DNA of 52,564 bases, taken from NCBI GenBank assembly GCA_905221605.1, contig CAJNDS010000229.1, positions 73,542 to 126,105 on the forward strand, given 5' to 3'. The translations under genes were made by a program, and so were the position numbers. The notes beneath the pieces are model-generated. The model made no database searches, had not been told where the DNA came from, and worked only from the letters and a program-made list of their open reading frames with translations. The DNA is from Symbiodinium natans. Lineage: Eukaryota > Sar > Dinophyceae > Suessiales > Symbiodiniaceae. Positions 1 to 11,651 of this stretch are shown here, in pieces. Every line of letters begins with the position of its first letter. Within the stretch, counting starts at the first letter, position 1.

Positions 1-6
1 GTGTGT

Positions 7-345
7 TTAGAAAGGGCCTTTTCTGAGGGGCCATGGCCATGTGCAGCATTGTGCAACTAAGGCACCGCGGAGATGGTCCAGTACGCTCCTGTCGACACGG
101 TGTTGATTCCCATCAGTTCCCTGAGCCTGGGCCACCACACAGGAGTTCATGAGCTGACAGGAAAGAAGAGAGGATTCCTCTTGGAGTGCACTTCGCACGC
201 CGATGGAGAATACGAGATCAGACAACGTCGCGGGATGGTATTTCCGCCCTTCGGCGGATCGGGAGCTTCGAATGTCGGAGTCGTTTTGCCATGTCGCCAA
301 GATGTTCTGCCATGTCGCTGCTATGTTGATGGAGCATTTTGCCAT
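7..345 (-). CDS. 112-codon frame with ATWQN repeats at its N-terminus
   Basis: The frame begins with two copies of a Trp-Gln-Asn motif (ATWQNILATWQND), arising from three or four short direct repeats of TTTGCCATGTCG between 282 and 350, then reads GRKYHPATLSDLVFSIGV. It may be a fragment of a repetitive gene family. Two plus frames overlap. The function is not recognised. Confidence 0.25.
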   Translation of the reverse strand: MAKCSINIAATWQNILATWQNDSDIRSSRSAEGRKYHPATLSDLVFSIGVRSALQEESSLLSCQLMNSCVVAQAQGTDGNQHRVDRSVLDHLRGALVAQCCTWPWPLRKGPF

Positions 346-449
346 GTCGGCAGAACGAACTGACTTTCACGTTTTGCTACTCAGGGGTCCTATGGAAGTG
401 GCTGCAGCGCCAAGCCGTCAACATGGTCGACAATAGTGATTACAGTCGT

Positions 450-3400
450 TGGTCTGGCAGAGCCAGCTGCAATTCGGCTCGGAACGATGCCGATGTGCCG
501 GTTTGATCCTCATTCCGTTGACGAGGTCACTTTTGGTGCTTTGAGGGATGGCAGCAGCTTTGCCGTCTTTGGTTAAAGTGACGTGCCAACTCCTTTACCC
601 ATGCTTCGGTCGTTGACACACGCAGTCTGTACTTTGTGAGAGAGGCACGATTTCAGGGTGTGACAAGGCCATAGACCCTGCATGTCTGGAATCATGCCAG
701 GATCCAGGAACAGTTCCAGACGGTTCCAGTTCCAGCATGAGTCTGAGGACCAGGCACTATATGGCCGACTTCTCGAAGTGCAAGTGCCTCAGCTGTTCTT
801 GCTAGTAACATGTCAACTCCTATCCGAGTGCCATCAACTTCCCTGAGTTGAAATATTCCAATATACGACGATATACTTGCATGGGAGTTTTTACAGAGCC
901 GGGAGAGGAATCGTGAAGAGTTCTCTCTCCCAGTCTGGAGGCCGCCTGTGCCGCAAGCTCCTCACTACTTGGGGCACCACAGGCACACAAAGCTCCTCTG
1001 ATGCCAGCTGGTGTCTCTAGAGTTCTGCACTGCCTGTCCGCACCGAGGTGCCTGATGGCTTGTCAAACTTTTTCTACAGGCGGAAACCTCAACCTACCGA
1101 CCATGTCAACCAAAACAAGCCCAAGAGTTTGAAAGCAGGTGCCGAGTCCCACATCGACGAAACGACTCCCAGGGGCATGGAGACGCCTGAAAGCAAACAG
1201 CCAGGTCTGAAGAATATGTTCTTTCTCAGCAACCGCTGCGAGTCGATGTGTCTGTGATATTACAGGACTCTAGTGCAAGTGTGGCAAGCAAACCATGGCG
1301 GCACCGACCCCAGACAGGGTGTGGCATTCTGGGTGAATGATATCTGTCACCTGTACAACAAGTTGTTCCCTGTGGGACCTGCAGCAAACCGCCTACCCCC
1401 TCTGCGACGACAGTTTTACACTTCAACAGGAGCACGCGCACAAGACCGAACGCAGAAAGCGTACAGGACATCGGTGCGAGCACCATTTCGAAGCCAAACA
1501 AGATACCTCGCAACGAGCATGAGTACTTATAGGACCGAAACGGGAGCATGGTCCATAGCAATCGACAGTTCTACGCGAGGGACATGCGCATTCGACCGAG
1601 TTGGCAGAACGATTTCGAGCACCGCCAGATGAAATTGTGTTGTCGGCATAGCAGCCGCTGAGTATGAACACGTCGAGCCTTCGAGACGGCTTCAAGTGCT
1701 CCGTCTGCCAATGCAATCGTCGACTGGATCGTTGGTGGTACGAAGACATAGCAAAGAACGATCGCTCGAGCCCGGAAAAACACCGAGCATCGTTGGCGGA
1801 AAAATGATCGCGACACGGCACCTGAAGTCCATATCAATGCTTTTTGACCCTATAAACGTAAGAACCCTTCATGAATCCAAATGCTGTGGCTTTACACGGC
1901 TTCACAGCAACTAGATGGCCTTCCAGGGTAATGTTTTGCCGCTCTGATGCTGGGATTGCATCTGCCAGGCAGTCTGCATTGGCACGGACAAGTGATGCTA
2001 ACCTGAGGTTGCCGAGCTGGAAAGCAAACTTGGCACATGGCAGAGATTGGCAGAGCTTCACGGTGTCAGGGAGTCGGGGAGCTTGCCGATGGTTTTTGAA
2101 GCTGCTTGCTTTAGGCCTAGCAGCAGGAACACGAGGATCCGAGCCATCCTGGGCTGCCAGGTCGAGAAAAAAGGGCCCAGACCCTCTTGCAAAACCCTTG
2201 CAATGCCATGTCTGAGGCTCCTCGCGCGCCGATTGCACTGGTCGTGTGATGGTTGTCTGTAGATTTGTTCAGCTTTCAGCTTTCACGCGGCTCCCTTGAC
2301 CGGCTGAAATTATGCCAAGGCTCCTTCTCGGCAAAGTGCCGCAATCACACAAGAAACATAATTGAAGGTGCTCAACGGCAGCGGCAAGGCAGCATTTATA
2401 AAATTTATACGTGCTTCCGCATCACAGGCGTGTCTGATGCAATCATGTGAAGATACGAAAGCTGCCAAACACGGACACCCCAAACAGCAATTTATTAAGC
2501 CCCCAGTTGGCTGCTAAAACATCGTTTCGTGGTTTGGAGCGCTAACAATGCCTGGGATCCCTGATGATGGACTCAACCCGCGAAGATAAATCAACGAGCT
2601 TTCCAGATTTCAGGCTGGGTCGAGCGGGTCGACGCGGAGCGTTTACAACTACTCGATATATACCTCTGAGCGCAACTGCAATGCCTTGACATGTTCAGCG
2701 GTATGATTGGAAATCTGCTCTCGTTGGCCAGGCCCGCGCGATTTCTATTGTGTGTCTACGAGCCACGCTCGGCCGTTGTAAACTTTAGAAAAAGTTGAAT
2801 TCTTCCTGAGAGGCATTCGTGATCTTGATTGCACAGTGGTGTCTGTAGCCAATAATAAACAGATGATCGGACCCCACTCAAAAACCTCGATGTCATGTGG
2901 AGCGGCAGCTCCCCTGAATGCCCTTAGTTAGTGCCGGAGCTGTTGAATCTCTTTCTTCCGCGCGTCGTCGAGGACAAGACCATGCGTCTGCTGTGGAAAA
3001 CCAGAGAGCAGCATGACATGACCAGTGAGTCCTGACTTTAGCATCAGGGATCGAAAGGACATATGGGGATTGTGAACCTGGAATGCGCAGGCCACGATCC
3101 TAAACGTCCGCCTGCCCTTCTTCAATTTACAGTTGCAGCAAGCTTAGCACTTTTTCTGTTGACAAGCTGCCATGAGATGACTGGACTCACCGCGTTGATG
3201 AGACAAACTGAACAAAGAGTTGCGCAAAATCAGGATCGGTGGGAATCACGTGGCCTGCGTCAGGGCAGCAAATCTCGACAAGTTTGACCTTTTCAATGCA
3301 GTTTGTCTTGACCTGCTGCCGAGCGTTGCTGCTCGATCTGCATCAGCTTATCCTTTCTCACAGGTTCTCACAATATACAATCCGACAAGAATGCCGCGCC

Positions 3401-5500
3401 TTGGCTGTGGGTGTGCACCTGCTTGTTCTGAAACTTCGTCCCAACCTCCAGACCTGGAGGCTGTCGTGGCAATCTTGTCTGAGGGCAGGTATTGACGCAT
3501 TCTGTGGGCTATGAGCACCATCCATGTCAGCCAAGACACATTGCTCCACATACCTCGTCATATCGTCACATCAAGCAGCGTACCACGATCATACTCCGCA
3601 TGATGGCATCAACGAACCACTTTAGTGAAAACTACGCACACCAAGCCAGCACAGTTTCAACAGCTGTTCAATTAGTTCCTACCAGGTCCTGCCGTTTTCC
3701 CTGCTTCATCCCTGGCTCAGTAGGTGATAGGGCCCCAAGTGAAGCTTATGAATTGGAAAGGCCGACAGCCCGGCAATTCGGTCAGTTCTTGTGCAAGAAC
3801 AAAAGTATAGTACGCAGCATCTACAAACGCTGAAGGAACGACTATCCACGATATCCCCCCGCCCTCCTTTGAACAGCGGCCCGCCAAGGTTGTGAACGGA
3901 CAACAGCTCAGGAAACTCGGGAGGCTCTTGTAGCGAGTGTCCCCCACACCTCCAAGCCTCGCCTTCTACACCAGCTCCCTGTGTATTTCGACTCTCTAAG
4001 AAGGATAGCAATGAGGGAGAGGGTAGTGGTGGTGGCGGGATGCACTTCTGTCGCTGGACAAAACATCATAATCACGACATGCGCTGCGGAAGAAACTTGC
4101 GGTCCTTTCCTCGTAGGCATGTCAGAGTTCTTGCCATCCCTGGCAAACAACCAAAGCTACCTGTCGCACATCTCAACAAGAAATCGTTTGCGATCCGAGG
4201 TTCTCTTCTGCTGGGTCGTACGTCAGGAGGCACTTGGCTTCTCTCGTCCGAAGACCAGGAGCAACAACCGGCGAGCAAAGCACTACCCAGGGACAGTCCT
4301 TCGAGCGATTCCCACTTTCATTGAACATATCGACTATGGATTCATATCCTCCAGATGCACTAGTACTAGGTTACTCTGAGTTGCTCTTGCAGGAATGTCA
4401 CACTCCTTACACACCCGTGGGCTGAAACAACCTCGCCGAGTGGTTTTGTAAACATTGTTCCTAGCTCTGTTCTGCAGAATGCATTTTGCCATCCCATGCT
4501 CCAGCAAGGCCGCGACCCCGCCGCCTTGGCTAAAGCCCACAGCGCCTGCAAGCTTCAAGCCTTGCAGCACCTGAGCGTCATTCAGGTATGTCATGGCATA
4601 TCTGAACATGGATGCTTGCTCTCACACAGAACAATGACAAGATTAAGAACACGACACTTGTTGTGCCCGTTTTCTTTCGTCAACTGACACTACAGCCTAC
4701 ATCCATGAACTATTCAGCAGTCACAGCAATGTCAGAAGGTGCCGCGGCGAGTTCATCAATTTGGACAGCTTGCTGAGGCGTGCTGCACACGTGCTCACGG
4801 CTGCTGCTGTAGTACAACGTTGATGACAATATGGCATACGGTGATGCATCCACCGCACGTAAAGAAAAAGCCCTTGGGTTCGCGACCGGCGGCTGATGCA
4901 AAAAGAGGTGCCCAACAGCGTTCCGAAGGTAGCAAGTTCAACACCCACGCTTTCACTCCGAAAGCCACATGGGCATTACATCGAGCCTCATGAACCCTTT
5001 GCAGTTTCCTCAGAATGCTCAGAACATCCGCATTTCTCTGCCAAGCTGCTGCAATCGAGGATTCGAAGCCGTTGAAGTGGGGAGCCATCCAACCTGTGCT
5101 GTTTTCTTGTCGGGAGATTGTCCGTGGTGGCCGGCCGGCAGCATAAGTAGCCGCGCGATGATATGTTGTCCACCATCGACAATGAATGTACGTAAGTCGA
5201 ATGACTAACAACCAGGTCAAAAGAAGAGCGGAAATGGGCCAACAAGCTGTACTGAGCGGGCTAGCGCAGCCTAAAGGTCAGCCGGCGTGGCTGGAACATC
5301 TGTCACCGATTCGGAATACTATCTGCTGGTGCAACGCATGATGCTGTGTTCAGTCGCGCAACAAGACTTGCGCCCTGCCGAGTGCTCCAATGAACAGCGC
5401 GTCACAGAAAGTAGGGACATGCTACTTGCTAAATCCTAGTCCTCATCGGCCTGCTAACCTGGGGTGACCAGCATTTCGCCCTGGATCTCTAATAGCAAAG
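450..5500. other. No recognised gene
   Basis: Short open frames on both strands, none with a recognisable motif or clear splice pairs. Small AT-rich palindromes occur (for example TATAAATTT-like sequence near 2397-2409). I see no RNA gene or mobile element. Confidence 0.5.
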
Positions 5501-5508
5501 AAGGGGCT

Positions 5509-5590
5509 GTGAAGCAGACTGTGAAGCAGACTGTGAAGCAGACTGTGAAGCAGACTGTGAAGCAGACTGTGAAGCAGACTGTGAAGCAGG
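5509..5590. repeat. 12-bp tandem repeat (GTGAAGCAGACT), about 7 copies
   Basis: Six perfect copies and one partial. In one plus frame the array encodes Val-Lys-Gln-Thr repeats and stays open on both sides (NSKEGA before, ALRRNKCRRC after), so it could be coding, but no start, domain or splice sites support a gene. Confidence 0.9.
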
Positions 5591-5849
5591 CGCTGAGAAG
5601 AAATAAGTGTCGAAGGTGCGTCGGTTTATGATGCTATTCCTGCCCTGCTTGCCCTGAAGGTGCCTCTTACACGCGAAACTGCGCTGGAGGACGAAGAGAA
5701 CGTGCCCTCAGAGTGGTGGTGGTAGTGGTCGTCGTGAAAGCACGCGGGCCACATTTGACCCCTGAATTTTTCTAATTTTACCCCACCCGTGGGGTTGTCA
5801 GACTTTAACCTCAACTCTTCTCCTCGCCCGGTCTACTTCTCCTCGCCCT

Positions 5850-5965
5850 TACTCCGCCCAACCCCAGGGTGCCCAACCCCACAGTGCCCCTCGAGTGCCC
5901 AACCCTGGAGTGTCCCTGGAGTGCCAAACCTCAAAGTGTCCCTGGAATGCACAACCCCAGAGTAT
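5850..5965. repeat. Degenerate tandem repeat of about 26 bp
   Basis: Repeats of a GTGCCCAACCCCAGAGTGTCCC-like unit with substitutions, four or five copies. The overlapping 191-codon minus frame gets its Trp/Gly-rich C-terminus from this array. Confidence 0.6.
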
Positions 5966-6801
5966 CTCTATCCAGAGAGGGTGGGGATGTTCGACGCACG
6001 ACGGGTGTTGAAAGATGATTCCAAAGAATCGAGGTCGCGGCTGCTGGCGCGGTGGGACAGGGAGGGGGGGTGGGCGCCTGAAGACAAGGTGTAGATCAGA
6101 CTTATGGCTCCGGGGCTTGCAATGCAATTGTGTGGAACGGAAAAACATTTGTTTGAAGCAAGCTATCATTTTGTTTGCGCGCGTCGCGATGGAATTTCCC
6201 AGTGATTTGAGAAGTGTTTTGTGATTTTTTTGTGGGCTGATGACGGGATTGGAAAGCAGTGTCAAGTCAACCAACAGCAGATGACCTAAACCGAGGAAAT
6301 GTAATGGAAGGCCCAAGAAGAAAATGCAAAGCAAGGCGGCAATACAAAGGCAAGGCCCGCAGAGAACAGTTGGGCAGATCAAGAAACATGCGAAAATGGT
6401 TGGGAGCAGCAACAGACACCACAAGTCTGATGGAACCTATGATTTTGTTCACAAAAATCACAGGTTTCGGGGTCAAAGCGCGATGAAGAACCAACACTTT
6501 AACAGCAAGAAAGCGCGCGAGCTGCTTGCACCACTTTTTGGCTCCGAGAACACACATGAAAATATGAGACAAGGAAAGCAACGGTACTCGCAGATCTTTA
6601 CAGTATGTCACAGTATGTCGATTGCGGGACAGCAAGAAGACAGAGGAGAAGCAAGATAAGTCAGCGTGCCAGGTAGTAGTAGTGGTGGTGGTAGTAGTGG
6701 AGGCAGTGGTGGCGGTGGCAATAATCGATTTTCGGGCCTGTCTCGAAAGGCCCAGATGGTTGGCCCCACCACCTTGGACGGATCATCGAGTGCCAAGACA
6801 A

Positions 6802-7173
6802 TCATCTGGGAGGATTGAAGATTTGGGTGGGCGTGGATGGTTTCGCTAGGTCCAGTCCAATGCTAGTCACCGCAGCACCAGTCCGTTCCTCTAAAGCCGT
6901 CCCGACAATCAGCTCACTCCATACTTTTCTGCTGACTGGGCACTCTCGCGCCTCCTCCTTAGATGTCACTTCTGCTGCGACCATGCGTCCGGTCATCATC
7001 CACAAAGCACTGAAGCTTTCACGCCATGTTTTGCCGCAGGCCGGCTGTAGGACAGCAGATGTTTGCCGTAAAAATGAGGGCGACTCTGCCGACCCTGCCT
7101 GCACAATTCCTGGTGCAGCTGGCCCCGAAGCCGCCCGCGGTGAGCTGATGAAGAGCCACTCCACAAAGCCCAC
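6802..7173 (-). CDS. 123-codon open frame, unrecognised
   Basis: The frame contains WRESFSALWMMTGRMVAAE, SKEEARECPVSRKVWSEL and TGAAVTSIGLDLAKP, with no low complexity in the second half. The opposite strand is also open over 156 codons (6815-7285), so strand choice is a judgement. It lies 3' of the ER gene on the same strand. Confidence 0.3.
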   Translation of the reverse strand: MGFVEWLFISSPRAASGPAAPGIVQAGSAESPSFLRQTSAVLQPACGKTWRESFSALWMMTGRMVAAEVTSKEEARECPVSRKVWSELIVGTALEERTGAAVTSIGLDLAKPSTPTQIFNPPR

Positions 7174-7289
7174 GCGGCCTCAAGTCAACCCCCCAAAATG
7201 GGACCGATCACGGACGAAACTTCCAGAAGCGACCAGTGGCATACCAACAACAAGTCAAGAACATAGCAGTACTCACATGCTATAGTATG

Positions 7290-7991
7290 CAATCGAATGG
7301 AATAACCTGATGTACTACTATACAGTACAGCCTTCTACACTGTCAACTTTGCGACCTTGCTCAACTTCAACCCTTCGAGGTGCTTATGAGCGGGCCCATC
7401 GAAGCTGCCATCGCGTCTGCGTTAGATCTGAAGCCATGCCTCAGATCGAGGACGACGGAATGTATGAATCACGCGTTCGTCAGAAACCCAATCATCATCA
7501 ACACTGATGTTGATCATTGCTAATTTGTGTATTCACTGACATCATCCGGTGTCATTTACAATGTTGGAGTTCACTTGGATTTCGTGCAGGCGCGCTGTAA
7601 GCGGCAGCAGCTTCTGGTCTTTCGAACTACTCCACCATCCATGGAAGAAGAGTGCCTGGCTGATGTGATTCGCCTGAGAGGTGGAGGACGGTCACATTTT
7701 GCGGCTGTTGTGGTTCCCCCTGAGTACTTTGGAGATCGCAAAGCCAGCTAAGCTGGAACAGGAACCGTACAGAAAATGAGACGCGCCATCGGCACTCATG
7801 AGCTACTGGCCACCGACGCCAGGTTGCGCACACAACACCTTGGGCCGTCCAATCTCCGACCTGGGCAAACACACGTGCTGATGCTACTGATCAGTCGCCT
7901 ATGGACATGTGGCCGTTTGGAGCCAAGTTTCTGAGGACGGCCTCCGAGAAACTCAAGCAGTCGTCCTTGTTTTGCACTTGGGGAGAATGAC

Positions 7992-8041
<50 letters not shown>

Positions 8042-8560
8042 GCCCAGACTGCCCATGTTTTGTTTCGCATGATGCCCTGTTGCTACTTGGGAAGTCCTGC
8101 GCCGGGCCTCTCAAAAGCCTGGATCCTGTTGCCCCTTCTTCAAGCACGGCTGTTTTGACCCTGACACCGAAGACGCAAATCTTTGCAAGTGTCTTGGAGT
8201 TGGGTGGTCAGAGAGGTTGGCCACCGACACCGCCTGATGTAGCAGGATGCCCATGCAAGGACATTGACGCAAACTCACGCTGAGCACAAGCGACTCGACT
8301 CCGACTCTAAAAGGTGGAAGCAACATCCGGAGGTCAGAAGTTTTGGGCTGCTGGCCTGACAAGTTGTGGACTAATCCGTCGTTGAGCTTACTACAGCCTG
8401 AAATTGAAGGAGCCGTTCCGAGCATTTTCCAACCCTCCCCCTCGTGCATGCCCGTGCCTTGTTGATCTTTGATGTCAGCCGTCGCGAAAGCGATATCAGG
8501 CTCAACGAATCCAAGCCTGGTGAAGCATCTTTCTTCAGACTTCAGATATCAGACACCTTC
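7290..8560. other. No recognised gene
   Basis: Contains the AC microsatellite and a protein-like but unassigned minus frame at 8449-8111. Confidence 0.45.
7993..8040. repeat. (AC)n microsatellite
   Basis: About 24 perfect AC dinucleotides. Confidence 0.97.
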
Positions 8561-8564
8561 TGCT

Positions 8565-8872
8565 TAATCCGAGCACCTGTTTAATTAATACCCCCACATT
8601 TAAAGAAATTGTTTTTGTCCGGAAGCCCGCCGGAAGACTACTTTCCATAGGGGGGATTTCGTATGGGGAAAACCCCCCACATTTCAAGAAACTGTTTTCG
8701 GGGCGGGTCCAAAAATCTGTCGGCAGGCTTCTTGTTTTGCTTGCGCAGATGCGAAGCTACAGCACCTCAGGGATCTGCAGCCTATCAATGCAGGGCCATG
8801 GTCCAATTATTGCAGAAGCCTGCCTTCCTTATTGCGGTGGGGGGGCCTTGAATTAAACAGGTGCTCGGATTA
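8565..8872. mobile_element. MITE-like element with perfect 22-bp terminal inverted repeats
   Basis: The left end 8565-8586 (TAATCCGAGCACCTGT and six more bases) is the exact reverse complement of 8851-8872. The outermost TA may be the target duplication, as for Tc1/mariner-type or Stowaway-like elements. Total length is about 308 bp with no coding capacity. Inside are two diverged copies of an ACATTT(A/C)AAGAAA(T/C)TGTTTT module (near 8597 and 8679) and an 11-bp inverted pair (GGCAGGCTTCT at 8721, its complement near 8814). Confidence 0.75.
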
Positions 8873-8879
8873 CATCGTG

Positions 8880-9640
8880 CATGATCGTGGAGCAGGAAAA
8901 GCTGAAATAACGTGCCCAGGGATGCCATTGCTTCTTTCTTCGGCAGCCATGCTCTGAGAAATCGAGACGCTGTGCATGCATGCGCTGCGCTGTGCGTGCG
9001 CTGTGCCTTGCGCTGTTCAGAAAAAGACCAGGCCCAGGCCTGAAAGCCAAGCATGAGATGGATTGCACTCGTGACGCTGGAAGTGAGGCCGGCTTGGGAC
9101 CCGTCTGAGGCTCATGATGGCGACGTTGGAAGCTGAAGGGCCCATAAGGGCCCATGGTCGATGTTCAAGATATTTGAGACTTGATGCACCATTTCCAGGT
9201 GGAAAGACTTGCGCTGCCAGCTTGCGGAAATATGCAGGGGCAGTTGCGTGACGCCTTGGAGTCAAGACATCAAGCATTACCCCGCGAGTTGAATAGGTCC
9301 TTTTATAGACAATCTCTTTCCGCCACATTTTGACATGGCAGAAGGCGGAGACGCCCTTCATGGCGTGAGACGTTTCCCAAACCTTCGAGGTGAGTATGCC
9401 ATACAGGGGTAAGGGCCCGCAATCCCATGGCCCTGAGGTCGTAAGGGGTCCAAAGCTTTGCGGAAGGCATGGGCTCACCCCAAGCTTGAAATCCCACACA
9501 AACCTCCCTTGTCCCCTAGTCTCTCACGCTGCTTAGCGGGTCTGAAAATGTCTAAACCTCCCTTTTTTTCTTCTTCTGCACTGTCAATTGCAGCTTCGCA
9601 ACCGACATGTGTGTTTCTGCACTGAAATGCATGTACATGT
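8880..9640. other. No recognised gene
   Basis: A minus frame (9499-9017) contains KEIVYKRTYSTRGVMLD and is moderately protein-like. Around 8970-9015 a run of alternating purine/pyrimidine GTGCGC-type sequence is present. Nothing is recognised. Confidence 0.4.
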
Positions 9641-10093
9641 TCAACTGCATGCAGGGTTCTGTCCCTTCTGACCTGCATCTTCGAACGACATGTCCAGCTG
9701 GATCGGGCCAGACATGTCTGCCACAGTCTGGAGAAGCCACTGATCTCGGTGCATAAAAGCGTGAGAATTGGGCAGGAACAAGACTGCACAAAAAGAAGGA
9801 TTGGGGTGTTTAGCGCTGAAGCTAGCTAAGCTTCTGTCAGGGCCTTGCAGGTCATTTGTGGGGTATCGCCCTACTCTTGGTGAATGTGGCCCTGAGGTTG
9901 GCACACGTGCACAGATTGGCAGCGCTGTGCCGAACAAAGCGTTGCAACAGTGGTTGCGACATGCCCAGGCTGCATTCGCCACAAACACCCTGAAGCAGGC
10001 AGCGGGCACAAATCTCCCTCGGTCTCTTCCTCGATTGCCACAATATGGCCTCGCGCGCCGCAAGCGGTAACACGGACCCAATAGCACATCCAC
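9641..10093 (-). CDS. 150-codon open frame, strand uncertain
   Basis: The C-terminal part reads FMHRDQWLLQTVADMSG, then PIQLDMSFEDAGQKG. The plus strand over 9768-10070 is also open and reads PNKALQQWLRHAQAAFATN, and a third minus frame has CxxC pairs. Only one of these can be right; the stretch is probably coding in some frame. Confidence 0.2.
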   Translation of the reverse strand: MDVLLGPCYRLRRARPYCGNRGRDRGRFVPAACFRVFVANAAWACRNHCCNALFGTALPICARVPTSGPHSPRVGRYPTNDLQGPDRSLASFSAKHPNPSFCAVLFLPNSHAFMHRDQWLLQTVADMSGPIQLDMSFEDAGQKGQNPACS

Positions 10094-10741
10094 TTGAAGC
10101 TAGTGATAGCTAGTGCAAGGTGTTCGTATGGCCTGCCGGAACCATCTCAAGCTCACGGAGAGATTGACATTGAGCACAAACATTTACTTTCTTGGAAGCG
10201 ACCGGAAACGAGGGGAGCGGGGTGGGGAGGGGCATCCGTGCCCGGGAAAGGAAGAGAAGGGCGGATACCATGAGGAACCCTGGATCACATGCATCCTCCC
10301 AGCTGCATGTCACCAACTCAGTCATGAGCATGCTGCATAGTTCCCTCCTCCCTGCCTCCAAGACAAAGGAAATCATCCAAATCTAGGACAGGCTCCCAGC
10401 TGGGCAGCCTGACACAAGTCACCTGGGCAGAGACAAATTCCATGGCACAGGGGGCAGCAGCACCGTGCCGCCTGAGCCTTGTAAGTTTGAACGTCCAGCG
10501 GGCTCGATATGTTTTGATAGATGGTTCGAAAGCCAGTGGGGCAGATCGTTTCCTTGTGCATGGCCTGACCTACCAGAGCGCGAAAGTCGGGACCCCGCAG
10601 AAAACCTCTGACCCCCGCAACACTGACCTGGACCCGTTTTGAACGACCCCTGAAAGTTCCAGGGGCCCTCATAGAAGGACCAGAAGGCTTTGGAACAACG
10701 CAACAATATTTTACATGTTTTGAAAGGGCCGTTGCGCGCTT

Positions 10742-11074
10742 TCACGAGAGAGAGAGAGAGCTAAAAAAAACACAAAAAGAGTCAATACATAAATACGAGA
10801 TCGACGTAGGCGCACAGCTTTTCCACGTGCTTTTGGATACAGTGGCGAAAGTCTGCATCCAGATCGGGGTATCTGGATCTTTTTCGTACACCAGAGTGAT
10901 GGACTCATACCATATTGATTGAATCTCGGTGTATGCGAGGAGGGAACAAGCTCCCGGTCCACATTCGCAGACAAGAGAAGCAGGGGAATCTGAAAGTGGG
11001 GAAGGGTAGGTGGGAGAATTTCGCGCTTCTTTTGCCAGAATGGCGACGGAGTATGGCAACATCAAGCACAACAT
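10742..11074 (-). CDS. 110-codon coding-like frame, unrecognised
   Basis: The frame contains YTEIQSIWYESITLVYEKD followed by TPIWMQTFATVSKSTW. Its end runs into a GA dinucleotide and A-rich stretch (10749-10780), so only the middle is likely coding. It lies directly downstream of the ER gene. Confidence 0.25.
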   Translation of the reverse strand: MLCLMLPYSVAILAKEARNSPTYPSPLSDSPASLVCECGPGACSLLAYTEIQSIWYESITLVYEKDPDTPIWMQTFATVSKSTWKSCAPTSISYLCIDSFCVFFSSLSLS

Positions 11075-11651
11075 GGATCAACATGGCGACATTCTAAACC
11101 CCTCATGTCAGCAGAGAGCAGTGGACCTAGTGTTGCCATTCCAAACGCGAGCGTTCCACAAGACAACTAACGCTCTCGAGGGAAATCGACATCCTCGATG
11201 AGGCGTCACGGTTTTGCTTTGCCAGAGAGGTGCACAGCTGCAAAAGGACCCACTTTTGCTTTAAACCCCTGAAGCCTTTAAACAAGAGCCCATCCCCTGC
11301 CAAAAAAGCAACTAAACTCCCAACCAGGCCAGCTCAACAGCCAGCTGCCTCCAAAAAAGACCTTCAAAATCTCTCGACTCCGAGCCCAAGCTCAATCCCC
11401 TGTGTAGACGAAAAGAGGCAACTCCTTGTTCAACAAAGGCGCTTTGAGGCGATTTTACTCTTTGTGTATGGGGCTCTTTAGCTCTTTATGTAGAATTTTC
11501 GGGGCCGGGCCGAGGCGGTCCCAGCCGACACTGAAATCTAGAAGGTTAAGTGTACATCTGGATTATTCGTGACGTTCGTCACCCTTATCACCAGGACAGC
11601 CTCACAACATTTTGCTCACAGATCCATGTGCGTTCGCACGCAACGTCAGGT

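Noticed and set aside
5509-5590. CRISPR-like direct repeats
   Set aside because: The units are head-to-tail with no spacers, and the sequence is eukaryotic.
5849-6424. 191-codon minus frame with hydrophobic N-terminus as a membrane protein
   Set aside because: Its C-terminal part is the degenerate 26-bp repeat, the hydrophobic part arises opposite a lysine/arginine-codon-rich stretch, and no splice or domain evidence supports it.
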